Positions 35,093 through 43,766 of a stretch of 64,000 nucleotides of DNA are shown here, piece by piece. The stretch covers positions 1 to 64,000 of the forward strand of contig JAFWVK010000040.1 of the NCBI GenBank assembly GCA_017518255.1, given 5' to 3'. A program made the position numbers and the translations under genes. The notes beneath the pieces are model-generated. The model was not told the origin of the DNA, searched no databases, and worked only from the letters and a program-made list of their open reading frames with translations. Every line of letters starts with the position of its first letter. Within the stretch, counting starts at the first letter, position 1. This DNA comes from Oscillospiraceae bacterium (lineage in GTDB: Bacteria > Bacillota > Clostridia > Oscillospirales > Ruminococcaceae).

Positions 35093-37138
35093 ATGAACGA
35101 ACTCTATCAGCCGATCGGGACACTGCCCGGCGTCGGGGAGAAACGCGCGCAGAAATATCAGAAAATGGGAATCGAAACACCGTATGACCTGCTGTTTCAT
35201 TTTCCGCGGACATATATTGACTATACAAGCCCGGTCAGGATTGCAGACACGGAAAACGGCGAACCGGTTGCGGTGCGCTGTACCGTCATCAAGAAGCTTC
35301 CTCCCTCGTTTATCCGAAAAGGCTTCTCCCTGTACCGTGTTGCGGTTTCAGACGGGATATCCGAAATGCTGCTCGTGTTTTATAATACACCGTATACCTA
35401 TCAGGCAATGAAAGCCGGCGAAGAATATTACGTCTACGGAAAACTCTCCGGCGGATTCCTCCGGCGTGAAATGCAGGCGCCGCAGGTTCAGAAAGTTCAG
35501 GATGCCATGCTGCTTCAGCCGGTTTACCCGCAGACAACCGGACTGACCAGCGCCATGATCCGGACAAATGTGCTGAAAGCACTGAATATCCTTGAACAGC
35601 AGCCCTTTGAAACTCTCCCTGAAAAAATGCGGAAGGATTACGGACTCATGCCGCTGATGCAGGCATTACATGAAATCCACCGCCCGGCAGATACAGAGAT
35701 GCTTTTACAGGCACGGCACAGGCTGGGATTTGAAGAATTGCTGCAATTTCAGCTCGGAACTCTAATGCTCCGGCACAGAGCAGATTCACAGAATGCACCG
35801 AAAATGGAACAAACCGATCTTTCTGCTTTCTATTCCGGACTGCCTTTTTCTCTGACGAAAGCGCAAAAGCATGCAGTAGATGTCATCTGCGGTGATTTGT
35901 GCTGCGGAAGACCGATGAACCGGCTCCTGCAGGGTGATGTCGGCAGCGGAAAAACCGTCGTTGCAGCAGCAGCAGCAGCCTTTGCCGCTGCCAACGGTTT
36001 TCAGACTGTTATTATGGCGCCGACCGAAATCCTTGCACAGCAGCATCTCCGGACATTCAAATCATTTCTGGAACCTGTCGGGATTCATCCGGTTCTGCTG
36101 ACCGGATCGGCAAAAGCAAAGGAAAAAAGGGAAATCAAAACACAGATTGCATCAGGCAGCGTACAGGTTCTGGTCGGCACACACGCCGTCATTCAGAAGG
36201 ATATTGAATTCTCCGCGCTCGGACTTGTCATCACGGACGAACAGCACCGCTTCGGTGTGGCGCAACGGGCAGCACTTGCCGAAAAGGGCGGATTCCCGCA
36301 CAAGCTGGTTATGTCCGCTACACCGATTCCCCGCACGCTTGCACTGATTATCTACGGCGACCTGGATATTACCATTCTGGATGAAATGCCGCGGGGAAGG
36401 CTTCCGGTCAAGACTTTCGCCGTAACAGGCGGATTCCGTGAGCGCGCATACGGCTTTATCAAAGAGCATCTGGACGCGGGCGAACAGGCATATCTGGTCT
36501 GCCCGATGATTGAAGAATCCGATGTCCTCGAAAATGTCCAGGCTGCGGAATCTTATGCAGAAACACTGAAAGCAGGCGCATTCTCAGAATACCGCGTCGG
36601 TCTGCTTCACGGAAAACTGAAGCCGCAGGAAAAAGAAGCCGTCATGGCCGCCATGAAAGCGCATGAAATTGACCTGCTTGTCTGCACGACTGTTGTCGAA
36701 GTTGGTGTAGATATTCCGAATGCCACAATGATTCTGATTGAAAATGCTGACCGCTTCGGTCTTGCACAGCTGCATCAGCTTCGCGGCAGAGTCGGAAGAA
36801 GCAGCATACAGAGTTACTGTATTCTCGTAACGGACAGCAGGCGCGAGGATGCCAGAGAGCGGCTGAAAATCATGAGCCGAACCTCCAACGGCTTTGCAAT
36901 TGCGGAAGAAGATCTGAAACTGCGCGGTCCGGGAGACTTTTTCGGCCATGCACAGCACGGTATGCCGCCGATGCTGCAAGCAGCTTATTCCAGCAATATT
37001 CCGCTGCTCTCGGAAACCCAGACGGCTGCAAAGGCTGTGATTGCAGAGGATCCGGATCTCAGCAGCCCTGAGCTTCGTTCTCTCCGGACAGCAGTTTTAC
37101 AGCTCTTTGCAAAGAACGGAGAAAACGGATTAAACTAA
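35093..37138 (+). CDS. recG: ATP-dependent DNA helicase RecG
   Basis: The 681-residue helicase remodels stalled forks and Holliday junctions. The N-terminal wedge domain has LPGVGEKRAQKYQKMGI and an OB fold. Helicase motifs follow: Walker A QGDVGSGKTVVAAAA near residue 281, DEQHRFGV (motif II) near 381, MSATPIPRTLA (III), TTVVEVGVDIPNATMILIE (V) near 528 and HQLRGRVGRSS (VI) near 557. Length is normal. It starts just ahead of the tRNA cluster and has AGCGGAGATGA ahead. Confidence 0.97.
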   Translation: MNELYQPIGTLPGVGEKRAQKYQKMGIETPYDLLFHFPRTYIDYTSPVRIADTENGEPVAVRCTVIKKLPPSFIRKGFSLYRVAVSDGISEMLLVFYNTPYTYQAMKAGEEYYVYGKLSGGFLRREMQAPQVQKVQDAMLLQPVYPQTTGLTSAMIRTNVLKALNILEQQPFETLPEKMRKDYGLMPLMQALHEIHRPADTEMLLQARHRLGFEELLQFQLGTLMLRHRADSQNAPKMEQTDLSAFYSGLPFSLTKAQKHAVDVICGDLCCGRPMNRLLQGDVGSGKTVVAAAAAAFAAANGFQTVIMAPTEILAQQHLRTFKSFLEPVGIHPVLLTGSAKAKEKREIKTQIASGSVQVLVGTHAVIQKDIEFSALGLVITDEQHRFGVAQRAALAEKGGFPHKLVMSATPIPRTLALIIYGDLDITILDEMPRGRLPVKTFAVTGGFRERAYGFIKEHLDAGEQAYLVCPMIEESDVLENVQAAESYAETLKAGAFSEYRVGLLHGKLKPQEKEAVMAAMKAHEIDLLVCTTVVEVGVDIPNATMILIENADRFGLAQLHQLRGRVGRSSIQSYCILVTDSRREDARERLKIMSRTSNGFAIAEEDLKLRGPGDFFGHAQHGMPPMLQAAYSSNIPLLSETQTAAKAVIAEDPDLSSPELRSLRTAVLQLFAKNGENGLN

Positions 37139-37208
37139 TGCGTTTTTATCCGTTCTGCATCTGCAATTTATGCAAAATGCCGAATCTGGACTTTTTTCAG
37201 AAAATCTC

Positions 37209-37237
37209 TTGACATTTTATGACGGTTCGTGTATAAT
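37209..37237 (+). promoter_or_regulatory. Promoter of the tRNA-Asp/Phe/Gly cluster
   Basis: TTGACA and TATAAT are spaced by 17 bases, 45 bases ahead of tRNA-Asp. Confidence 0.88.
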
Positions 37238-37282
37238 AACATAGTCGCCTGAATGAATTTCGGTTCATTCGGGATTGAAAAT

Positions 37283-37357
37283 GGCCTGGTAGTTCAGTTG
37301 GTTTAGAACGCCGCCCTGTCACGGCGGAGGTCGTGGGTTCGAGTCCCATCCAGGTCG
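37283..37357 (+). tRNA. tRNA-Asp (anticodon GTC)
   Basis: A 75-base tRNA with acceptor GGCCTGG/CCAGGTC, anticodon loop CTGTCAC and T arm GTGGGTTCGAGTCCCAT. No CCA encoded. Confidence 0.96.
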
Positions 37358-37360
37358 TAT

Positions 37361-37433
37361 GCCTCTTTAGCTCAGTAGGTAGAGCAGGGGACTGAAAATC
37401 CCCGTGTCGTTGGTTCGATTCCGACAGGAGGCA
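37361..37433 (+). tRNA. tRNA-Phe (anticodon GAA)
   Basis: A 73-base tRNA with acceptor GCCTCTT/AGGAGGC, anticodon stem GGGGA/TCCCC around CTGAAAA, and T loop TTCGATT. It lies three bases after tRNA-Asp. Confidence 0.96.
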
Positions 37434-37441
37434 TTCTGTAT

Positions 37442-37514
37442 GCGGATTTAGCTCATCTGGTAGAGCGCCACCTTGCCAAGGTGGAGGTAGCGGGTTCGAG
37501 CCCCGTAATCCGCT
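37442..37514 (+). tRNA. tRNA-Gly (anticodon GCC)
   Basis: A 73-base tRNA with acceptor GCGGATT/AATCCGC, anticodon loop TTGCCAA and T arm CGGGTTCGAGCCCCG. It is the last gene of the cluster. Confidence 0.96.
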
Positions 37515-37547
37515 TTACACGGTTTGGAAATATCCTTATCGTGCAGT

Positions 37548-37578
37548 AAATCCGGAACAGAGCTGTTCCGGATTTTTT
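37548..37578 (+). terminator. Terminator of the tRNA cluster
   Basis: AATCCGGAACAG and CTGTTCCGGATT form a stem with a tiny loop, followed by TTTTT. Confidence 0.88.
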
Positions 37579-37669
37579 CATATAAGCTTGTTTTCCTGAT
37601 GCAGATGAACAGTCCGGAACCCATTGAGTTTCCCTGTCCTTCCGGACATGAACAGAGGTGTTTCATGAC

Positions 37670-39013
37670 ATGAATATAAAAAGCCGGCTCGCAAAGCGGC
37701 GCGGTTCGTCTTCTTTTCAGATTATCATCATCAGCTTTTTCGGATTGATCCTGCTCGGAGCCTGTCTCCTGATGCTGCCGATCTCGTCTCAGGCAAGAAT
37801 TGTGACAGCCTTTCCGGATGCATTATTCACGGCTGTTTCAGCAACCTGTGTAACCGGACTGATTGTCAAAGATACCGCTACATACTGGTCGCAGTTCGGT
37901 CAGTGCGTCATTCTGTCACTCATTCAGATCGGCGGAATGGGCGTCATCACCGTCGGGCTTGCCATCATGCGGGCTTCCGGCAGAAGAATCAAACTTTCTC
38001 ACAGAAGCATTATGCAGGATTCCATCTCTGCTCCGCAGGTCGGCGGCATTGTTCACCTGACGGGATTTATTCTGAGAGGCTCCGCAGTGGTTGAACTGAC
38101 CGGAGCGGCTCTGCTGATGCCTGTTTTCTGCAAAGATTTCGGTTTTGCGAAGGGTGTCTGGTATTCGGTATTTCATTCGGTTTCGGCATTTTGTAATGCC
38201 GGCTTCGACCTGATGGGTGTCCGCAGTCAATTCTCCTCGCTGACCTCATACAGCGGGAATCTTTACGTCAACATCATTATTATGCTTCTGATTATCACGG
38301 GAGGCATCGGATTCCTGGTATGGGATGATGTAATAAAGAATAAACACCATTTTAAGCGTTACAGCCTGCAAAGCAAGGTTGTTCTGCTGACTACCCTGTT
38401 CCTGATTGTACTTCCTGCACTGTATTTCTTCTTCTTTGAGTATGACGACATGGGGCTTCACGACAGAACAATCAGTTCGCTGTTCCAGTCAGTTACCGCA
38501 AGAACGGCAGGCTTCAACACACAGGATCTGTCGCAGATGGAAGAATCCGGTACAACTGTCATGATCTTCCTGATGCTGATCGGCGGCTCTCCCGGCTCTA
38601 CCGCCGGCGGTATGAAAACCGCAACATTCGCTATACTGTTTCTTTCTGCGAATACGGTATTCAGCAGAAGAACCGACGTGCAATGCTTCAAAAGACGAAT
38701 TCCGGAAGAAACGGTCCGCACGGCAGGTGCAATTTTATTCATCTATCTTTTCCTTTGCTTCAGCAGCGGCATTTTTATAAGCAGAACGGAAGAGCTGCCG
38801 CTCCTGACCTGCCTTTTTGAAACCGGTTCCGCAGTCGGAACGGTCGGACTGACGCTCGGCATCACAACCGCCTTATCTATAAGTTCACGCAATCTTCTGA
38901 TGGTATTGATGTTCTTCGGCAGAGTCGGTGCTCTGACGCTGATTTATGCTGCTTTACCGTCGGCAGACAGCAGCCATTCGCGACTGCCCCTTGAAAAAAT
39001 CTCTGTAGGATAG
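37670..39013 (+). CDS. ktrB: Potassium uptake protein, KtrB/TrkH type
   Basis: The 447-residue channel-like subunit has four M1-P-M2 repeats. Filter glycines appear in ATCVTGLIVKDT near residue 66, VSAFCNAGFDLMG near 180, VTARTAGFNTQDLS near 289 and GSAVGTVGLTLGI near 395. About eight to ten membrane helices are visible. It pairs with the RCK protein encoded seven bases downstream. The ATG at 37670 is preferred because AGAGGTG is about ten bases upstream; GTG at 37658 is the open-frame start. Confidence 0.95.
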   Translation: MNIKSRLAKRRGSSSFQIIIISFFGLILLGACLLMLPISSQARIVTAFPDALFTAVSATCVTGLIVKDTATYWSQFGQCVILSLIQIGGMGVITVGLAIMRASGRRIKLSHRSIMQDSISAPQVGGIVHLTGFILRGSAVVELTGAALLMPVFCKDFGFAKGVWYSVFHSVSAFCNAGFDLMGVRSQFSSLTSYSGNLYVNIIIMLLIITGGIGFLVWDDVIKNKHHFKRYSLQSKVVLLTTLFLIVLPALYFFFFEYDDMGLHDRTISSLFQSVTARTAGFNTQDLSQMEESGTTVMIFLMLIGGSPGSTAGGMKTATFAILFLSANTVFSRRTDVQCFKRRIPEETVRTAGAILFIYLFLCFSSGIFISRTEELPLLTCLFETGSAVGTVGLTLGITTALSISSRNLLMVLMFFGRVGALTLIYAALPSADSSHSRLPLEKISVG

Positions 39014-39020
39014 GAGAATC

Positions 39021-39668
39021 ATGATGAAAACAGTATTGATTATCGGAGTCGGACAATTCGGCAGCCATATTGCCAAGCGCATGTCAGAACTTCACTGTGA
39101 AGTCATGGCTGTTGATACCTGTGAGGATCGCATCAACGAGATTCTTCCCTTTGTCACAAATGCAAGAATCGGAGACGGCACAAACGAGGATTTTCTCAGA
39201 TCGCTTGGCATCCGGGACTATGATATCTGCATTGTTGCTCTGGGCGGTCTGTTCCAAAGCTCACTTGAAACAACATCCCTGCTGAGTGAACTGGGCGCAA
39301 AAAGAGTCATCTGCCGTGCGACCAATGACGTCCAGATGAAATTCCTGCTGAGAAACGGCGCAGATGAAGTCGTCTACCCTGAAAAGCAAACGGCTCTACG
39401 CATTGCGACAAAATACGCATCGGACAGCATTCTCGATTTTATCAGTCTTGATAATAACTACTCAATCTATGAAATGGTTGTTCCGAAAGACTGGTTCGGC
39501 AAGACACTCGCACAGATTGACATCCGGAAAAAATACAAGGTCAATATTCTGACAGTTAAGCGCGGCAACGAGGTGTTCATTCCTGCTGCCGACACGCTGT
39601 TCCAGCCCGGGGACATTGCGTTCGTCATCGGCGAGGTCCGCGATATCCAGAAATGCTTCAAACTCTGA
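39021..39668 (+). CDS. ktrA: Potassium uptake regulator KtrA (RCK protein)
   Basis: A 215-residue cytoplasmic protein with an RCK-N Rossmann fold (IIGVGQFGSHIAKRMSE, then VMAVDTCEDRI with the adenine-binding Asp) and an RCK-C domain from about residue 135. It binds ATP/ADP and often c-di-AMP and gates KtrB. The start may be ATG 39021 or the following ATG. It is followed by a strong terminator. Confidence 0.95.
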   Translation: MMKTVLIIGVGQFGSHIAKRMSELHCEVMAVDTCEDRINEILPFVTNARIGDGTNEDFLRSLGIRDYDICIVALGGLFQSSLETTSLLSELGAKRVICRATNDVQMKFLLRNGADEVVYPEKQTALRIATKYASDSILDFISLDNNYSIYEMVVPKDWFGKTLAQIDIRKKYKVNILTVKRGNEVFIPAADTLFQPGDIAFVIGEVRDIQKCFKL

Positions 39669-39677
39669 AATTCAACT

Positions 39678-39707
39678 GCCCCCGATATCAAATATCGGGG
39701 GCTTTTT
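39678..39707 (+). terminator. Terminator of ktrBA
   Basis: GCCCCCGATAT pairs with ATATCGGGGGC around CAA and is followed by TTTTT. Confidence 0.92.
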
Positions 39708-39767
39708 ATTGAGACAGTAACCAATTGAAAAAAACGGGTACTTTATTGACAAAGGGGAGGTGAGAAA

Positions 39768-40181
39768 ATGGAGGACAGCGAGCTGATCGCACTGTTTGAG
39801 CGGCGCGATGAACACGCAATCGAGGAGGCAGACCGGCAATACGGCGCGCTTTGCCGGGCAATGGCTCTGGAGATGACCGGAAGCAGACAGGATGCAGAGG
39901 AAATCTGCAACGATGTCTGGCTTGCTGTGTGGAATGCAATCCCGCCGGAAAAGCCGATGCACTTCCCTGCTTATGTCTTTGGCATTACGAGGAATCTGGC
40001 ATCACACAGACTGCGTGCGCGGTATGCCGTGAGACGGGGCGGCGGTGAACGTCCGGCATTTCTGGATGAGCTTGCGGAATGTCTCCCCGCGCCGGACAGC
40101 GTTGAGCAGGAGCTTGACCGCCGTGCCTTGTCTGCCGCTGTCAACCGTTTTTTCGTGTTCTTCTGCATTCCGCCGAACTGA
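39768..40181 (+). pseudogene. Truncated ECF-type RNA polymerase sigma factor
   Basis: The 137-residue frame keeps sigma region 2: LFERRDEHAIEEADRQYG, QDAEEICNDVWLAVWNAIPP and the -10 recognition part FPAYVFGITRNLASHRLRAR. It then runs through the linker to LSAAVNRF and ends in FVFFCIPPN, with no region 4. The sequence after the stop does not encode region 4 in any frame that I read. GGGGAGGTGAG precedes the ATG. ECF factors normally need region 4 for -35 binding, so this is probably a decayed gene. No anti-sigma gene follows. Confidence 0.7.
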
Positions 40182-40267
40182 CAAACCGGAATTTCCGCGT
40201 ATACCGTCCCAAAGCATAACGCAAAGCGCAATCCTTCTGACAACTTCATTCCTTTCTGATGACACAA

Positions 40268-40304
40268 AGCGGGCTGCCGAAATGGCAGCCCGCTCCCCCT
40301 TTTT
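40268..40304 (+). terminator. Terminator after the sigma factor remnant
   Basis: AGCGGGCTGCC pairs with GGCAGCCCGCT around GAAAT, followed by CCCCCTTTTTT on the plus strand. Confidence 0.75.
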
Positions 40305-40324
40305 TCTCCTCTGTTTGTGATCAT

Positions 40325-40840
40325 TCAATACAATACAACCGCTTCTCCCTCCTGAAGGCTTTTCGGAACATCCAGAATCCGCTGGTTTTCCGATCCGCGG
40401 AACCGCAGCCGGATATTCCGGAGCGCATCCACATATTCGCCGTCAACCAGTACATCTATCAGTGAGAGCATTTCATCGGTCACCTCACAGCGTGCGCGCG
40501 ACTCCCCTCTCAGTTCCTCGAACGTATAACCGGAATAGCTCCAGATATCCTTTTCGGGAAGCTCGTCGCGCACGCGCCTGAGCAGTTTTACAAGAACTCT
40601 CTGATTCTCCGGCTCGAACGGTTCACCGCCCAGCAGCGTCAGTCCGCGGATATATGCCGGTTTCAGTGCGTCCAGCAATTCCTGTTCGGTTTCTGCCGTA
40701 TAAGGCGTTCCGTAATCAAAATTCCATGTCTCCGGATTAAAGCAGTTCTTACAGTGATGCGTGCATCCCGATACAAACAGACTGACACGCACGCCGATGC
40801 CGTCCGCAATATCAACTTTCTTTATATTCGCCACATTCAC
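40325..40840 (-). CDS. nrdG: Anaerobic ribonucleotide reductase activating protein
   Basis: A 171-residue radical SAM activase that installs the glycyl radical on NrdD. The cluster motif is CTHHCKNCFN near residue 30, after GIGVRVSLFVSG; TLLGGEPFEPENQ is the SAM-binding GGE motif. Length is typical. Its start overlaps the nrdD stop by four bases, so the two are translationally coupled. Confidence 0.95.
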   Translation of the reverse strand: MNVANIKKVDIADGIGVRVSLFVSGCTHHCKNCFNPETWNFDYGTPYTAETEQELLDALKPAYIRGLTLLGGEPFEPENQRVLVKLLRRVRDELPEKDIWSYSGYTFEELRGESRARCEVTDEMLSLIDVLVDGEYVDALRNIRLRFRGSENQRILDVPKSLQEGEAVVLY

Positions 40841-43014
40841 AGATGCAACACCCTGTCCTTAATCTCAGCGGTTCTGCCCTGATTCCAGTACTGTGTACCG
40901 ATATAGCCGCAGGTGCGGCGGGCGATGTTCATTTTAGACTGATCTCTGTTATGGCAGTTCGGGCATTCCCAAATCAGCTTGCCGTCTTCTTCGACTGTCA
41001 CAATTTCGCCGTCAAATCCGCAGCACTGACAGTAGTCACTCTTGGTATTCAGCTCTGCATACATGATATGGTCATAGATAAACTTCATAACCTCAAGCAC
41101 AGCTTCAATGTTGTCCTGCATATCCGGAACCTCGACATAGCTGATTGCGCCGCCCGGAGAAAGTCTCTGGAACTGCGACTCAAAGCGCAGCTTCTCAAAT
41201 GCATCGACCGGTTCTGTCACATGGATGTGATAGGAATTCGTGATATAGCTCTTGTCGGTAATACCGGGAATAATGCCGAAGCGCTTTTGCAGGCACTTTG
41301 CAAATTTATAGGTTGTCGATTCAAGCGGTGTTCCGTAGAGGCTGAAATCAATATGCTCCTGTGCCTTCCACTTTGCACATGCATCGTTCATATGCTGCAT
41401 AACCTGAAGTGCAAACGGTGTCGCGGAAATATCGGTATGCGATTTTCCGGTCATCGCCTTAACGCACTCATACAGTCCTGCATAGCCCAGTGAAATCGTC
41501 GAATAACCGCCGTAGAGCAGCTTGTCGATTGTCTCACCCTTTTTCAGACGGGCAAGTGCGCCGTACTGCCAGAGAATCGGTGCAGTATCGGAATAAGTCC
41601 CTTTGAGCCGGTTGTGGCGGCACATCAGAGCACGGTAGCAGAGATCGAGACGTTCATCAAAAATTTTCCAGAATTTATCAATATCGCCGCCGGAAGACAG
41701 TGCGATATCCGGCAAATTGATCGTTACAACACCCTGATTGAATCTGCCGTAATACTTCGGTTTGCCGGTTTCCGGATCGACATACGGTGTCAGAAAACTG
41801 CGGCATCCCATGCAGGTATAGCAGTGACCCTCACCGTTTTTGTCAATTTTATATTCCAGCATTTTCTTTTCGGAGATATAATCCGGAACCATGCGTTTCG
41901 CGGTACATTTTGCCGCAAGTCTTGTCAGATACCAATATTCGCTGTCCTCATGGATATTCTGCTCCTCCAGAACATAAATCAGCTTCGGGAATGCCGGAGT
42001 AATCCACATGCCCGCTTCATTTTTCACGCCCTGAATTCGCTGAAGAAGGATTTCCTCGATAATCACGGCAAGATCTTTCTTTTCCTGTTCGCTCCGTGCT
42101 TCACCGAGATACATAAAGACCGTTACAAAAGGCGCCTGTCCGTTGGTTGTCATCAGGGTTACGACCTGATACTGAATGGTCTGGACGCCGCGGCGGATTT
42201 CGTCGCGCAGACGGTCCTCGACAATGCGTTCAATTGCCTCCGGAGATGCAAAACCGCCGAAGTCCTTTGCTTCCGCCTGAACTTCTTTGCGGATTCGGTC
42301 TCTGCTGATCTGCACAAACGGAGCCAGATGTGTCAGTGAGATCGACTGTCCGCCGTACTGACTGGAAGCAACCTGTGCAATAATCTGCGTGGCAATGTTG
42401 CATGCGGTAGAAAAGCTGTGCGGTTTTTCAATCAGCGTACCGCTGATGACGGTGCCGTTCTGAAGCATATCCTCCAGATTGACCAGATCGCAGTTATGCA
42501 TATGCTGTGCAAAATAGTCTGCATCATGGAAATGGATAATCCCCTGCTCATGCGCTTCAACAATATCGCGCGGAAGCAGAAGACGCTTTGTGATATCCTT
42601 GCTGACTTCACCCGCCATATAGTCACGCTGTACGCTGTTGACTGTCGGGTTTTTATTGGAATTCTCCTGCTTGACCTCCTCATTGTTGCATTCAATGAGC
42701 GTCAGAATCTGTTCATCGGTGGTGTTGGACTGACGAACCATAGCGCGGGTATAGCGGTAGGTGATATACTTTCTTGCGACAGAAAACGCCCGAAAGCCCA
42801 TGATCTGATTCTCAACCAGATCCTGAATCTCCTCCACGCTGGGTGCGCGGTTCATATCGAGACAGGATTTCTCGACATTTGCAGCAGCCTCATGAATCTG
42901 CTGCGGTGTCAGCCGGTCGGATTCCGGCACTTCGCGGTTTGCCTTGGAGATTGCTGCGATAATCTTTGTGATGTCGAAGACAGCCTCTGCACCGCTTCTC
43001 TTAATGATTTTCAT
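40837..43014 (-). CDS. nrdD: Anaerobic ribonucleoside-triphosphate reductase
   Basis: The 725-residue class III reductase makes dNTPs without oxygen. Residues 1-90 are an ATP-cone (IIKRSGAEAVFDITKIIAAI). The catalytic barrel includes HFHDADYFAQHMHNCDLVNL near 155. The C-terminal zinc site is CQCCGFDG and CPNCHNRD, and the glycyl-radical loop is RRTCGYIGTQYWNQGR near 703 with the radical Gly in CGYIG. GAAGGAGGATGA precedes the ATG. The promoter region carries two NrdR-box-like palindromes. Confidence 0.97.
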   Translation of the reverse strand: MKIIKRSGAEAVFDITKIIAAISKANREVPESDRLTPQQIHEAAANVEKSCLDMNRAPSVEEIQDLVENQIMGFRAFSVARKYITYRYTRAMVRQSNTTDEQILTLIECNNEEVKQENSNKNPTVNSVQRDYMAGEVSKDITKRLLLPRDIVEAHEQGIIHFHDADYFAQHMHNCDLVNLEDMLQNGTVISGTLIEKPHSFSTACNIATQIIAQVASSQYGGQSISLTHLAPFVQISRDRIRKEVQAEAKDFGGFASPEAIERIVEDRLRDEIRRGVQTIQYQVVTLMTTNGQAPFVTVFMYLGEARSEQEKKDLAVIIEEILLQRIQGVKNEAGMWITPAFPKLIYVLEEQNIHEDSEYWYLTRLAAKCTAKRMVPDYISEKKMLEYKIDKNGEGHCYTCMGCRSFLTPYVDPETGKPKYYGRFNQGVVTINLPDIALSSGGDIDKFWKIFDERLDLCYRALMCRHNRLKGTYSDTAPILWQYGALARLKKGETIDKLLYGGYSTISLGYAGLYECVKAMTGKSHTDISATPFALQVMQHMNDACAKWKAQEHIDFSLYGTPLESTTYKFAKCLQKRFGIIPGITDKSYITNSYHIHVTEPVDAFEKLRFESQFQRLSPGGAISYVEVPDMQDNIEAVLEVMKFIYDHIMYAELNTKSDYCQCCGFDGEIVTVEEDGKLIWECPNCHNRDQSKMNIARRTCGYIGTQYWNQGRTAEIKDRVLHL

Positions 43015-43050
43015 GTTTCATCCTCCTTCGCACTTGTCCGTGCAAGTATC

Positions 43051-43103
43051 ATTATACACTATATCTTGTGCCTTGTCAAGGGCAAATTCACAATTTATTG
43101 TAT
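43051..43103 (-). promoter_or_regulatory. nrdDG promoter with two NrdR boxes
   Basis: On the minus strand TTGACA (43074-43079) and TATAAT (43051-43056) are spaced by 17. ACACTATATCTTGTGC at 43056-43071 matches the NrdR box and fills the spacer. A weaker palindrome, TCACAATTTATTGTAT at 43088-43103, lies upstream of the -35. Their centres are 32 bases apart, the tandem spacing known for NrdR operators. Confidence 0.8.
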
Positions 43104-43128
43104 TTTTTTGATTTTGCAGAAAAATAAA

Positions 43129-43160
43129 GCAGCACAGTGCTTTTCATGCATCCGTGCTGC
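43129..43160 (-). terminator. Terminator of the nitroreductase gene
   Basis: On the minus strand GCAGCACG and CTGTGCTGC form the stem, followed by TTTATTTTT. Confidence 0.7.
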
Positions 43161-43203
43161 AAAAGCTGTAATATTTTGAAATAATAAAAGGTTCAAAAAA
43201 TAC

Positions 43204-43746
43204 TCACAGTACAGTCAGAACCTCGTCAAGCGGTTTTCTGGGAGGAGCCTGCGGTTCACCCGCTGCATATCCGACCGCAATCAATGCCGATACAGACTGT
43301 CCCTGCGGCAGCCCGACCAGCTCTGCAACCTTCTCCGGGGCAAAAATTCCCATAATCAGCGTACCGAGCCCTGCATCATGCGCTGCAAGACAGAAAGTCT
43401 GACAGGCAATCCCCGCATCAAAGGACTGCCAGTGCGTTCCGAGTCCGGTCGTGAAGCTTCCGTCCGGATTATAGCCTGCAACGCCATTCTCCGAAGCCAG
43501 CACGACAAGCGCAGCAGCATTCCGGATATTGTTCATATTCTTGGAAAACTGAAGCGTTCCCTCAGCGGCAATCCGCTCCTTCAAATCGGCATCCAGAACG
43601 GCATAATAGCGCGCCGTCTGTGAATTCTTCCAGGAAGGTGCCATCTGTGCCGTCTCAACAATCTGCCGGATCTGTTGCGCAGTCACCTTCTGCTCCGTAT
43701 AGCTGCGGATGCTCCGCCGCGTTTCAATTCCCTGTTTCAGATTCAT
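43204..43746 (-). CDS. Nitroreductase-family FMN oxidoreductase
   Basis: A 180-residue flavoprotein with the family start ETRRSIRSYTEQKV, the FMN-binding APSWKNSQTARYY near residue 35, and the C-terminal GLPQGQSVSALIAVGYAAGEP. It probably reduces nitro compounds or quinones with NAD(P)H. The substrate is unknown. The ATG chosen follows GAGAGGAACTG; the frame continues 15 codons upstream. Confidence 0.9.
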   Translation of the reverse strand: MNLKQGIETRRSIRSYTEQKVTAQQIRQIVETAQMAPSWKNSQTARYYAVLDADLKERIAAEGTLQFSKNMNNIRNAAALVVLASENGVAGYNPDGSFTTGLGTHWQSFDAGIACQTFCLAAHDAGLGTLIMGIFAPEKVAELVGLPQGQSVSALIAVGYAAGEPQAPPRKPLDEVLTVL

Positions 43747-43766
43747 ACAGTTCCTCTCCTTCACAA

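Noticed and set aside
40182..40267. Frameshifted region 4 of the sigma factor downstream of its stop
   Set aside because: None of the three plus-strand frames shows a helix-turn-helix resembling sigma region 4.
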